Shown here in pieces: positions 34,974 through 43,408 of a stretch of DNA of 64,000 nucleotides. The notes beneath the pieces are model-generated. The model was not told the origin of the DNA, did not search any database, and was given only the letters and a program-made list of their open reading frames with translations. Within the stretch, counting starts at the first letter, position 1; each line of letters opens with the position of its first letter. The stretch comes from Pontibacter roseus DSM 17521 (GTDB taxonomy: Bacteria; Bacteroidota; Bacteroidia; Cytophagales; Hymenobacteraceae), in assembly GCF_000373265.1 (NCBI RefSeq), contig NZ_KB890765.1:1-64000 (forward strand), read 5' to 3'. A program made the position numbers and the translations under genes.

Positions 34974-35275
34974 GCTGTGAATGTGTATGGTTGGATGTTT
35001 TATAAACTTGTTCATGCGCTGTGGCGCAGGGCCTATAGGCATGCTCTTCTTTAAGGTATAGGCTGGCTGCTGCAGGCAAGGTGTTGCAACATTGGTATTC
35101 AAGCTGTTATACTCTTAAGTAGGAGAAAACTGCGTCAGTTCGCCAGTAGCGGGTGGTCTGGTAGCGGGAATGCGGGAGCTAAAATAGTCGAAAGATTCCT
35201 TATATAGAAGAAAATGAATTGATTTTAACTTATTTTAACTTTTGTTTAACAATGAGCAGGGGCGGGAAACAGGAG

Positions 35276-35307
35276 GGTATAGGTATAGGTATAGGTATAG
35301 GTATAGG
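35276..35307. repeat. Five-copy GGTATA tandem array
   Basis: Five perfect tandem copies of the hexamer GGTATA plus a final GG. Each junction recreates the GGTATAG element that is dispersed through the window. It stands 30-40 bases from the helicase terminator and about 300 bases upstream of the receptor start. Perfect short tandem repeats can change length by slippage. Confidence 0.95.
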
Positions 35308-35317
35308 CGCTAACGAG

Positions 35318-35343
35318 AAGAGCCGCTCTTGGGAGCGGCTCTT
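35318..35343 (-). terminator. Terminator of the DEAD-box helicase gene
   Basis: AAGAGCCGCTC and GAGCGGCTCTT form 11 bp around TTGG, seven bases beyond the helicase stop. Confidence 0.8.
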
Positions 35344-35349
35344 TCACTG

Positions 35350-36837
35350 TTACTGGTTGTTATCCTGCGGAACCTGTTGGCTGCTGCCCTGCGGGTTCGG
35401 GTTGGACGGCTTGTTTCGGTTTCTGTTCCGGTTGCGGCTTTTGTTGCGGTTCGGCTTGCTGCCGGCTTCCTGGCCCTCCGCACGAGGCGCTCTTTCGCCT
35501 TCCGGTCGTGGGCTATGGTTAGCCAACTTTGGAGGTCGGTCGTTTCCCTCCCGGCGGGGTGTACCTGTCCTCTCGGGCTTCGGACCTCTGGAACGGCTAC
35601 GGTCCCTTCCGCCGCCGCTGGCACCACCCGAACGGCTTGCGCCACCTGGCCGGCTGCCTCCTCTCCCACCTTTGTCATCGAAGCGGCGGGTCGGGTCATA
35701 GGCTGGGGCTGCTCCGAAACCTTCGGGCAACGGCAGTTTGGGCAGTTCGCGCTCAATCAGCTGCTCCACTTTGCGCACCCGGTACATGTCCTTCTCGTTC
35801 ACAAACGTAATGGCCATACCTGTGGACGCGGCACGGGCCGTACGGCCCACGCGGTGCACATAATCCTCGGCATCCTGCGGCATATCAAAGTTGAGCACAT
35901 GGCTCAGGCTGTCGATGTCTATACCTCTGGAGAGGATGTCGGTCGCCACCAGTATTTTGTATTTCTTGTTCTTGAAGCCCTGCAAGGCCCTCTCGCGTTC
36001 CTCCTGCGTGAGATCGGAGCTGATGCCTTCGGCCGGGAAGCCCATCTTCACCAGCGAGCGCACAATCTGGTTCACGTTGGATTTGCGGGAGGTGAAGATT
36101 ATCATGCTCTGCACGTCCAACTCCCGAATCAGGTGCTCCAGCACAGGCAGCTTTTGGTTGTCGTAGGTCAGGTATAGGCGCTGGTCAATTCCCTCGGCAG
36201 GCTTGGAGATGGCTAGGTTCACCTGTTCCGGCTCCTTCAGAATCTGCTGGGCCAGGTCACGTATTTTCTTAGGCATGGTCGCCGAGAACAGCAGCGTCTG
36301 GCGCTCCTGCGGCAGCGAGCGCACGATCTTCAGGATGTCATCCATAAAGCCCATGTCCAGCATCTTGTCCGCCTCGTCCAGCACCAGGTACTTCAGCTGG
36401 TCCAGCTTCACATAGCCCATGGCCATGTGCGACATCAGGCGGCCAGGCGTCGCGATGATGATATCGGCGCCGCTGGTCAGCGCGCGCTTCTGCTGCTCCC
36501 ACTCGTCTCCCTTGCTGCCACCATAAATGGCGATGGAGCTCACCGGGGCAAAGTAGCCCAGGCCTTCCACCTGCTCGTCAATCTGCTTGGCCAACTCGCG
36601 GGTGGGTACCAATATCAGGGTGCTGGTGAAGCCGAAGTTGGCGTGTGAAATCCGGTCTATGAGAGGAAGCAGGTAAGCCGCTGTTTTGCCGGTTCCGGTC
36701 TGGGCGCAGGCGATGAGGTCCTTACTCTCCAATATAATGGGAATGGCCTGCTGCTGCACTGGGGTGGGCGTATTGTAGCCCATTGACTCGATGCCAGTGA
36801 TGACGTCGTCGTGTAAGTTGAATGAACGAAAATCCAA
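35350..36837 (-). CDS. DEAD-box RNA helicase, RhlE-like
   Basis: The ATP-dependent RNA helicase core (about residues 1-370) shows the Q motif, AQTGTGKTAAY (motif I), PTRELA (Ia), TPGR (Ib), DEADKMLDMGF (II), SAT (III), RGIDIDSL (V) and HRVGRTARA (VI). The C-terminal 110 residues are a low-complexity tail rich in Gly, Arg, Ser and Asn, suited to RNA binding. Roles in rRNA assembly or cold adaptation are typical of the family. The upstream region is long and AT-rich. Confidence 0.95.
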   Translation of the reverse strand: MDFRSFNLHDDVITGIESMGYNTPTPVQQQAIPIILESKDLIACAQTGTGKTAAYLLPLIDRISHANFGFTSTLILVPTRELAKQIDEQVEGLGYFAPVSSIAIYGGSKGDEWEQQKRALTSGADIIIATPGRLMSHMAMGYVKLDQLKYLVLDEADKMLDMGFMDDILKIVRSLPQERQTLLFSATMPKKIRDLAQQILKEPEQVNLAISKPAEGIDQRLYLTYDNQKLPVLEHLIRELDVQSMIIFTSRKSNVNQIVRSLVKMGFPAEGISSDLTQEERERALQGFKNKKYKILVATDILSRGIDIDSLSHVLNFDMPQDAEDYVHRVGRTARAASTGMAITFVNEKDMYRVRKVEQLIERELPKLPLPEGFGAAPAYDPTRRFDDKGGRGGSRPGGASRSGGASGGGRDRSRSRGPKPERTGTPRREGNDRPPKLANHSPRPEGERAPRAEGQEAGSKPNRNKSRNRNRNRNKPSNPNPQGSSQQVPQDNNQ

Positions 36838-37133
36838 GGTTCTAATAGTTTTAATTTACCTAAAGCAGTTTCTCAAAAACCGCTTTATAAGGGTAAAGAT
36901 ACACTTTTTATACCTTATTTAAGAAAAATGTGAAAAATTATTAAATATGTATGGAAATTTATATTAATATTGCAGCGCCTTTAGATGACAAATAGAAATA
37001 TGGCTATATATAATTGTTATGGCATATAAAACGTCATATATATATTACAAAGGCTATATAGTGTAAAATACTTGTCCTGAGCAGCAGGAATGGCAAATTG
37101 CTTCTGAAAACATGGTATTATATTTATATATAA

Positions 37134-37164
37134 TTTGTTTTGCATAGAATATTTGATATTTTTG
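37134..37164 (+). promoter_or_regulatory. Promoter of an orphan transcript
   Basis: TTTG (37134-37137), 19 bases, then TATTTTTG (37157-37164) is an exact match to the Bacteroidota TTTG-N19-TANNTTTG promoter. Transcription would begin near 37170, with no annotated gene before the terminators. Confidence 0.65.
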
Positions 37165-37258
37165 TTGAAACAATTGCTCCTGAAGGGGCGTAAAAACCAA
37201 CAACACCACGGATAACATAAACCGAAACATAAAAGACTAAAAAACTTTAAATTCTGTC

Positions 37259-37342
37259 ATGAAAAAAGCTATACAAGAATCACCAAATTTCTACCTCTTA
37301 CTCGGCGTGAATATCGTCAATGCTATATTTATGCTGATTTAA
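37259..37342 (+). CDS. Possible 27-residue hydrophobic peptide
   Basis: ATG at 37259 opens a 27-codon frame (MKKAIQESPNFYLLLGVNIV, then seven more mostly hydrophobic residues ending MLI). It has a charged start and one hydrophobic stretch, like a small membrane peptide. It sits about 90 bases after a consensus promoter and 29 bases before a terminator. It may instead be noise within a non-coding RNA. Confidence 0.35.
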   Translation: MKKAIQESPNFYLLLGVNIVNAIFMLI

Positions 37343-37370
37343 CAGCGACTCCTTGACTTCATATACATAG

Positions 37371-37408
37371 AAGGGCTGCCTTTCCAACCGGAGACGCTGC
37401 CCTTTTTT
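37371..37408 (+). terminator. First terminator of the orphan unit
   Basis: AAGGGC and GCCCTT (plus two inner pairs after one mismatch) are followed by six T. It is short but correctly oriented for the transcript starting near 37170. Confidence 0.5.
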
Positions 37409-37469
37409 GATGCCCTGCTTTCTCCTTTCTACTGACGGCTCCGGGAAAACCGGCAGGTATAGCACCCTA

Positions 37470-37512
37470 CAGATGAGCTGCGGACAATCGGTCCGCAGCT
37501 CATCTGTTTTTT
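37470..37512 (+). terminator. Strong orphan terminator
   Basis: A perfect 16-bp stem (37470-37485 with 37491-37506) with a 5-base loop and a run of six T. It faces + and has no conventional gene upstream on that strand. Confidence 0.85.
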
Positions 37513-37681
37513 GCCAGCTCTTGAAGCCATACCTGTATTTTCAGAAAGTTTAATAAGGTAAAAGCAGGTTTTTGCCCAAAACCAGGTATAGAATAAGGAC
37601 AAAAAAGCTGCTTTTGCTAATTTAGAGCGACAGCCTCAGGTATAGCATAGTGGTTGACTTATCATAACTCATATACAACGT

Positions 37682-38878
37682 ATGAACGCTCCTGTTTTCA
37701 AAGATTTGCTGGTGGTGGAGTTGGCCAGTGTGCTGGCCGGGCCAAGCGTGGGGCAATTCTTCGCGGAACTGGGAGCCACCGTCATCAAGGTGGAGAACGC
37801 CGCCACCAGAGGGGACGTCACTCGCACCTGGAAGCTCAGCACGGAAGAAGCTGCCACCGATGTGTCGGCGTATTTCGCCGCTGCCAACTGGGGCAAACAC
37901 GCTGTCGCGTTGGACATTACACAGCCCGCTGCGCTGGCAGCGCTGCATGAACTGGTTGCCAAGGCAGACGTGGTGCTAGCAAGCTACAAACCCGGTGATG
38001 CTGAGAAACTGCGGGTAGATTACCATACCCTCAGTCAGCTGAATCCGCCGCTGATTTACGCGCATATCACTGGCTACGGCACCCACGACAGCCGGGCGGG
38101 CTACGATGCGGTGGTGCAGGCGGAAAGTGGTTTTATGTACATGAACGGAGAGCATGCCGGGCCTCCCACCAAAATGCCTGTCGCATTGGTTGATATCCTG
38201 GCGGCTCATCAACTCAAAGAAGCTATACTGACTGCCCTGTACCAGCGGACGCATTCCGGGAAAGGGCAATATGTGACGGTATCGTTGCTGGAGGCGGCCG
38301 TGTCGGCGTTGGCGAACCAGGCTACTAACTACCTGGTGGCGGGTCACAACCCGCAGCGCATGGGCTCTGCACACCCGAATATCGTGCCTTATGGCAGTGT
38401 GTTTACAGACAAAAACGGCCAACCGTTGGTATTGGCTATTGGCGACGACCGGCAGTTCAAGCGGTTGTGCGACGTGCTAGGCGCACCTGCGCTGGCCACT
38501 GATGCAGGGTATGCCACCAACAAGGCACGGGTACAACACCGCGACGCCGTGAACCAGGAGCTGGCCAGATACATTGAGCAGCAAGACCGTGAGGCGTTAC
38601 TGCAGGCGCTGCACCAACAGCATGTGCCGGCAGGAGCCGTAAACAGTGTGGCAGAAGTATTCAGCTTGCCGCAGGCACGGGAAATGATGTTGCTTCACCC
38701 TGATGCAAAGCCTGGCGTGCGGCAGGTGGCTTTCAAAGGTACAGGTATAGCTGGCAACGCTGCCATTACGCCACCGCCCGCCTATGCCCAGGATAATGCT
38801 CACGTGCTAGAGCACCTGGCTGGACTTCCCGCAGATGAAGCCGCTGCCCTAGCGCCCAACGACTCAGCAGGTGGTTGA
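37682..38878 (+). CDS. CaiB/BaiF family CoA transferase
   Basis: A class III CoA transferase of 398 residues. N-terminal KDLLVVELASVLAGPSVGQFFAELGATVIKVE is the family signature (here in two pieces: VVELASVLAGPSVGQFF and ELGATVIKVE). The catalytic Asp is expected in VVQAESG/GYDAVVQ context near residue 145, as in GYDAVVQAESGFM. GQYVTVSLLEAAVSAL follows. It moves CoA between carboxylic acids; the substrate is unknown. Confidence 0.9.
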   Translation: MNAPVFKDLLVVELASVLAGPSVGQFFAELGATVIKVENAATRGDVTRTWKLSTEEAATDVSAYFAAANWGKHAVALDITQPAALAALHELVAKADVVLASYKPGDAEKLRVDYHTLSQLNPPLIYAHITGYGTHDSRAGYDAVVQAESGFMYMNGEHAGPPTKMPVALVDILAAHQLKEAILTALYQRTHSGKGQYVTVSLLEAAVSALANQATNYLVAGHNPQRMGSAHPNIVPYGSVFTDKNGQPLVLAIGDDRQFKRLCDVLGAPALATDAGYATNKARVQHRDAVNQELARYIEQQDREALLQALHQQHVPAGAVNSVAEVFSLPQAREMMLLHPDAKPGVRQVAFKGTGIAGNAAITPPPAYAQDNAHVLEHLAGLPADEAAALAPNDSAGG

Positions 38879-38962
38879 CAGGAAATCTAGCCTGAATAAC
38901 TATTTGCCGTGGAATAGAGTAAAAAATAAATTCGTTTTAAAGACAGAATTACCCTTACCCGT

Positions 38963-39634
38963 ATGAAAGATAGACTCGATGATATCATAGGCGGCCTGCA
39001 ACAGAAGTCCGCCACCAAGCAAGCCATCTACCGCAACACGAAAGAGACATTCGAGCGCATGAAGGAGATTTCGGTAGAGATTGTGGCGGAGCTGACAGAA
39101 CGCATCACTAAACATAACGCAGATGTAGTGATAGAGTACCGCCACGTAAGCGACCTGGAGTTTCATATCAAGTTCTCAGGGGACTTGCTCATGTTCGTGA
39201 TGCACTCCAATATCATCACCTTCCCGGACGATTATGAAATCATGCGTACTGACTACATCGAGGAGGACTTCAGAAGGAGGTTCTTTGGTCACATCATGGC
39301 TTACAACTTCATGGCAGACACCATCAAGTACAACCGCCTCGATGACCCGGGCTACCTCGTAGGCCGCATGCTGATAGACATAGAGAAGCACTTCTGCATT
39401 GAAGGCGTCAAGCAGCTCGACCTGCCCTATGAGCGCATCGCCAGCAACGTCATCACCGACGACATACTGCGCCTGATAGTGGAGAGCGCCATGATTGCCG
39501 CCGTCAACAACGACCTGATGGGGCAGGACGTGAGCGACATCGAGAAAATCACGCTGAAGCAGAAACTGGAGAACGCACAGCTTTCCAGGCCACGCAAGCT
39601 GGGTTTCATGATTAGCCACGAACTGACCAACTAA
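38963..39634 (+). CDS. Hypothetical protein, 223 residues
   Basis: A soluble, strongly charged protein with no signal peptide or membrane helix. The N-terminal 45 residues look helical. The centre has YRHVSDLEFHIKFSGDLLMF followed by a Phe/Asp-rich part. Codon use is normal for the region. I do not recognise a family. A REP-like inverted repeat starts two bases after the stop. It probably has its own promoter in the AT-rich 38900-38950 stretch. Confidence 0.75.
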   Translation: MKDRLDDIIGGLQQKSATKQAIYRNTKETFERMKEISVEIVAELTERITKHNADVVIEYRHVSDLEFHIKFSGDLLMFVMHSNIITFPDDYEIMRTDYIEEDFRRRFFGHIMAYNFMADTIKYNRLDDPGYLVGRMLIDIEKHFCIEGVKQLDLPYERIASNVITDDILRLIVESAMIAAVNNDLMGQDVSDIEKITLKQKLENAQLSRPRKLGFMISHELTN

Positions 39635-39635
39635 C

Positions 39636-39717
39636 CTGTCATTCCGAACGCAGTGGGAGGTCTGGGTTTTCATAGCCCCTTATTCCAACCTTCTCACTGC
39701 GTTCGGTATGGCAACAT
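39636..39717. repeat. REP-like inverted repeat sharing the TGTCATTCCGA end
   Basis: CCGAACGCAGTG (39644-39655) pairs perfectly with CACTGCGTTCGG (39695-39706), with partly matching flanks. Its left end TGTCATTCCGA is the same as that of the 200-bp element at 16892. It lies between two convergent genes, immediately after a stop codon. Confidence 0.6.
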
Positions 39718-39781
39718 CAGCAGGCAAGACTGATTCAGCAGTCTGCTTATCACATTTCAAAGCAGCATCTCTGTTGTTTCA

Positions 39782-40528
39782 TCAGGCAGCCGGCTCCATC
39801 TCCTTTTCCCGTAGCTTTGCCAACTGCTCCTCAATGGCAGGCAGACTCTCCAGCAGTTGCTCAAAGCTGCTGATGCAGAAGTACTGGCTCTGGAAGGTCT
39901 CTTTGATGTAGGAGGTGTCCAGGATGTGCTGCACGTCAAACTCATATTTCACGCTCTCGTCTGACACGGACAGTTTGCTCTCGCCCACAGAGGAAAGGAT
40001 GCCCGCCCCATAGATTCTCGCCTTCTGGCCTGGCTGCCGGAACAGTCCGAACTCAATCGTGTACCAGTAGATGCGCGTCAGACGGTCGATGATGTCGGGG
40101 CGGTCCAAGTATTGGAGCGCCATACCTGATAGCCTGGCCAGGAACTCGCAGTATACTGGAATGGTGAGCAGCGGCACGTGGCCAAACACGTCATGGAACA
40201 TATCGGGCTCCTCCAGGTAGTCGAGTTGGGCCATGGTGCGCACCCACACCGTGGCCGGGAACTGCTTGTTGGCGATAAGTTGGAAAAACAGCGCGTCGTC
40301 TACGATGCCGGGCGCGGCTACGACTTCGAAGCCGGTAAGCGGCTTCAGTTTCTGGTTGATTTCATGGAAGTCAGGTATACGTTCCCGACTGAAGCCCACT
40401 TTTTGCAAGCCTTGCAGAAACTCAGGTATGGCTTTGTTTGGGAGGTTATGTAGCTGCCGGTCGAATAGGAGGGTCCATACCTGGTGGTTCTCGGGGGTGT
40501 AGCTGCTGTAGTTCTGTGTCAGGTTCAT
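39782..40528 (-). CDS. phhA: Phenylalanine 4-monooxygenase
   Basis: A 248-residue catalytic-domain-only aromatic amino acid hydroxylase, making tyrosine from phenylalanine with a pterin cofactor. Iron ligands are the two His of PDMFHDVFGHVPLL and the Glu of YWYTIEFGL. There is no N-terminal ACT domain, as usual for bacterial PhhA. The leader contains an intrinsic terminator upstream of the start codon. Confidence 0.95.
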   Translation of the reverse strand: MNLTQNYSSYTPENHQVWTLLFDRQLHNLPNKAIPEFLQGLQKVGFSRERIPDFHEINQKLKPLTGFEVVAAPGIVDDALFFQLIANKQFPATVWVRTMAQLDYLEEPDMFHDVFGHVPLLTIPVYCEFLARLSGMALQYLDRPDIIDRLTRIYWYTIEFGLFRQPGQKARIYGAGILSSVGESKLSVSDESVKYEFDVQHILDTSYIKETFQSQYFCISSFEQLLESLPAIEEQLAKLREKEMEPAA

Positions 40529-40570
40529 GGCTGTGTTGTTCTTGGTTTTTTAAATAGAAAGGGTATAAAA

Positions 40571-40598
40571 TGAAAAAAGCAGAGCTTTCGCTCTGCTT
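40571..40598 (-). promoter_or_regulatory. Terminator in the phhA leader
   Basis: On the minus strand AAGCAGAGC and GCTCTGCTT (40590-40598 with 40577-40585) form a hairpin with a GAAA-type loop followed by six U. It ends about 45 bases before the phhA start codon. No upstream minus-strand gene is close, so it may attenuate phhA. A mere terminator of an unseen small RNA is the alternative. Confidence 0.45.
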
Positions 40599-41082
40599 CA
40601 GTTATATCAGTAGGAGGTGCCTGTCTGGGTTGTCCTTTATGTACGATGTGTAACCATCCTGATTGCCTGAGCGAGCGCAGCGGAGCAGCGGTAATAATAA
40701 CCGGAGCCATAATAGTAAGCGCGATAGCAATCAGAGGAAACGGCAAGCAGCAGCTCCAGGCCAAATGGCTTGGGAAGGGAAAGAGTCGCTATGGCTGCCG
40801 GTGTATGCATGTGGTCTTTGGTATACGCAATAAAGCGAATTCCATCAGTAACGCAAAATTTATGGCAAGGTTATTTTAGGAAAACAGAAAAAGCGATGTG
40901 GCACCTGTGCTGCTATACCTGTATTCTGTGACTAACGCATGCATCGTTTCAGCTTTCATATGTAACCCATACTTGCCGCCGCAGGCCATACCTGCTCGAC
41001 TCTGATTTGTTGAAATGCCTGAACTCAGCCTGTCTGCGTATATAAGAAATACGAGGCGTGAGGCTTTTTTATTCTTAAAGGT
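40599..41082. other. 484-base region upstream of phhA and the phosphodiesterase gene
   Basis: It holds a short + strand frame rich in Ile codons (ATA) near 40697-40745, a G+C-rich GAGCGAGCGCAGCGGAGCAG stretch at about 40668, one CTATACC copy at about 40912, and several CATACCTG variants. I cannot call a gene with confidence. Confidence 0.35.
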
Positions 41083-42192
41083 ATGGGAGCAAGGGTGCAG
41101 GCAGGCGGTGCGGTAGGCTACAGCAAGTACAGGTGGCTGGTCGCTATGGGTATCTTTCTCCTGTTGGCCTTTACGGCTCCGCCTTCCGATACCAGGCCGC
41201 TGCGCACAAAGTATGTCATCATTGTGGTGATTGATGGCGTCAGGTGGTCAGAGACGTGGGGCGCCGCGCCGGGCTTGATACCCCACATGTCCACCACGCT
41301 CAAGAGCAACGGCAGCTTTCTATCTAAGTTTTTCAACGACGCCTATACCTATACCAACTCCGGCCATGCAGCCATCACGACGGGCGTCAACCAGCCCATC
41401 AATAACTATGGAGACGAACTACCTGCCAATCCCTCTATCTTCCAGTACTTCCTGAAACAATCGGGCAAGCCGGCAACCGCCGCCTGGATTGTATCGAGCA
41501 AAGACAAGCTGCATATCCTGGCCGATACCCAACGCCCCGACTGGAAAGGGAGCTTCCAGCCGTCTGTGAACGCGGGGAAAAACGGTCCTGGCACGGGCTA
41601 CCGTGCAGATTCGCTAACGCTGGTGGAGGCTCTGAAAGTACTGAAAACGCACAAACCCAACCTGATGCTCATCAACTTCATGGAACCCGATGGGTATGCC
41701 CATGCGGCCAATGAGAAGTTCTACCTGAGAGGCATCGCCAGGAGCGATCGGTATGTGCAGCAGCTTTGGGACTTTCTAAGCAAGGACAAGCACTTCAGAG
41801 GCAATACCACGCTGCTCGTTACCACTGACCACGGCCGGCACCTGGATGGCATAGACGGGGGTTGGACGGAGCATGGCGACAACTGTGCCGGCTGCGAACA
41901 GATTTTCCTGTTGGCGCTTGGACCCGATTTCAGGAAAATCCAGATTCAGAACCGGCATACGCTCATAGACATTGCGCCCACCGTAGCGCGCCTGCTCAAC
42001 TTTGAGATGGACTCAGTTGTGTTGGTGCCACACATCGACACCACTGTGGTGCAGTTCTCCATGGCAGATACGGTCCTCACACCCCGGAAAGACTCTGTCC
42101 GGCTTGAAACAAAACTCGACATCACCGTACTGAAGGGAAAGCCCATCAAAGAGCTATTCTCAGCCAAGACCCGCAAGCAGCTAGGACTCTAA
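41083..42192 (+). CDS. Alkaline phosphatase-superfamily protein (type I phosphodiesterase-like)
   Basis: The 369 residues have an N-terminal membrane/signal segment (about 18-34). The alkaline-phosphatase-fold signature follows: VIIVVIDGVRWSETWG with the first metal Asp, the probable nucleophile region NSGHAAITTG, INFMEPDGYAHA, and TTDHGRHLDG with metal-binding Asp and His. It is therefore a periplasmic phospho- or sulfo-hydrolase. The substrate is not known. Confidence 0.85.
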   Translation: MGARVQAGGAVGYSKYRWLVAMGIFLLLAFTAPPSDTRPLRTKYVIIVVIDGVRWSETWGAAPGLIPHMSTTLKSNGSFLSKFFNDAYTYTNSGHAAITTGVNQPINNYGDELPANPSIFQYFLKQSGKPATAAWIVSSKDKLHILADTQRPDWKGSFQPSVNAGKNGPGTGYRADSLTLVEALKVLKTHKPNLMLINFMEPDGYAHAANEKFYLRGIARSDRYVQQLWDFLSKDKHFRGNTTLLVTTDHGRHLDGIDGGWTEHGDNCAGCEQIFLLALGPDFRKIQIQNRHTLIDIAPTVARLLNFEMDSVVLVPHIDTTVVQFSMADTVLTPRKDSVRLETKLDITVLKGKPIKELFSAKTRKQLGL

Positions 42193-42259
42193 AGTTAAGA
42201 GTCCGGTTCTGCCATACCATTGTCGCGTTTCCCGCTTCCTTACCAAGAACCACGTACCC

Positions 42260-43402
42260 ATGTCTCAGTTGAAGTTAACCGGCCTCTCCAGGTGCTTTGC
42301 GCGCTGGAGGTTATACCTGCTGGCATGGGCTCTCCTGTTGGGGCAGTCGGTACAAGGACAGTCGTTGGCAGACGCAGCTGATGGGGCAGTGCCTGTTGAG
42401 GAGGCAGGTATAGCCAAAGAGAATCCACTGTTCACAGGAGGTGAAGTCCTTAAGCTCAAGCTCGTGACGGATTACCAGCGGCTGCTGCGCGACAGGGGAG
42501 ATGAGCGGGGCTACCATCCGGCCACCTTGTCCTATACCGACTCGGCCGGGCAGACGGTGTCGCTGAGCCTGAAGGTGATGGTGCGCGGCAACCGCCGCCG
42601 GGACCCCTCGGTATGCCGTTTCCCGCCCATCATGCTGAACTTCGCCCGTAAAACCACCGGCGGGTCGCTCTTTGAGCACGTGAACAAAGTGAAGCTGGTG
42701 ACGCACTGTGTGGGAGAGGAGTACGTGTTGCGGGAGTACCTGGTGTACAAGGTATACAATGTCCTGACGGAGCAGAGCTTCCGGGTGCGGCTCTGCCAAG
42801 TGGAGTACGTGGACGCGCAGGGGGAGCGGAAAGCCGAGCATCGATACGCCTTCCTGATTGAAGACGACAAGGAGATGGCCAAACGCAGCCACGCCAAACT
42901 GTTGCCGAAGAAGCGGGTTTTCCGTATGGACAGGACAGACGAACGTGCCATGGCCCGATTAGCCGTTTTCCAGTACATGATAGGCAATACCGACTGGTCG
43001 GTCCCGTTCCGACACAACATCGACTTGATTTCTGCCGACTCACTGGCGCCTCCTATACCTGTTCCTTTCGACTTTGACTATGCCGGCATCGTGGGCGCGC
43101 CTTACGCCATGCCTCCCCCTGAATTGGGAATCAGCACGGTGCAGCAACGACTCTACCGCGGGTATGATTTCCCTGAGAACATCTACCGGGAGGTCATCAA
43201 CACGTTCAACTCCTACCGCACACCTATTTATGCGGTGTACCAGCAATGCGAACCGCTTAGCAAGAGCAGCCTGAGGCAGTCGCTGAAGTACCTCGATAAC
43301 TTCTATAAAGTCATTAACAACCCCAGGAAGTTCCAGAACGAGATTGTGCGGGTGGGGGAGAACAACCAGAAAGCCTATGTGGCGGTGAAAGGGCTGCAAT
43401 AA
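42260..43402 (+). CDS. Hypothetical exported protein, possibly kinase-fold (CotH-like)
   Basis: The 380 residues have a signal peptide (about 15-35, ending QSVQGQ). I do not recognise a named family with certainty. The part about 225-290 reads AVFQYMIGNTDWSVPFRHN and later PVPFDFDYAGIVGAPYA. That arrangement, N-x-D followed by N and a DFD motif, resembles the catalytic loop and metal site of CotH-type atypical kinases. RGNRRRDPSVCRFPPIMLNF near 110 could be the nucleotide-loop side. The assignment is inference. Confidence 0.65.
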   Translation: MSQLKLTGLSRCFARWRLYLLAWALLLGQSVQGQSLADAADGAVPVEEAGIAKENPLFTGGEVLKLKLVTDYQRLLRDRGDERGYHPATLSYTDSAGQTVSLSLKVMVRGNRRRDPSVCRFPPIMLNFARKTTGGSLFEHVNKVKLVTHCVGEEYVLREYLVYKVYNVLTEQSFRVRLCQVEYVDAQGERKAEHRYAFLIEDDKEMAKRSHAKLLPKKRVFRMDRTDERAMARLAVFQYMIGNTDWSVPFRHNIDLISADSLAPPIPVPFDFDYAGIVGAPYAMPPPELGISTVQQRLYRGYDFPENIYREVINTFNSYRTPIYAVYQQCEPLSKSSLRQSLKYLDNFYKVINNPRKFQNEIVRVGENNQKAYVAVKGLQ

Positions 43403-43408
43403 AAAAAC

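Larger units (their letters stand above)
34974..35349. other. Intergenic region between receptor and helicase genes
   Basis: This 376-base stretch between two minus-strand genes holds the receptor's upstream region (very AT-rich at 35195-35250), the five-copy GGTATA array and the helicase terminator. An open frame here that encodes Gly-Ile repeats is only the array translated. Confidence 0.6.
36838..37681. other. 844-base gene-poor region with orphan transcription signals
   Basis: Between divergent helicase and CoA-transferase genes lies AT-rich DNA (36850-37260). It contains a consensus promoter on + (37134-37164), a 27-codon open frame (37259-37342) and two + strand terminators (37371-37408 and 37470-37512). 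Three GGTATAG copies follow before 37682. No conventional gene explains the terminators. Confidence 0.6.

Noticed and set aside
35219..35701. Frame encoding Gly-Ile repeats
   Set aside because: It is the tandem GGTATA array translated and then the antisense of the helicase tail.
40525..40764. Minus-strand frame before phhA ending in a Phe-rich FFHFIPFLF stretch, like a pheA leader peptide
   Set aside because: The Phe codons come from the U-rich tail of the terminator and follow the hairpin instead of preceding it. Ribosome-stalling attenuation would not work in that order.
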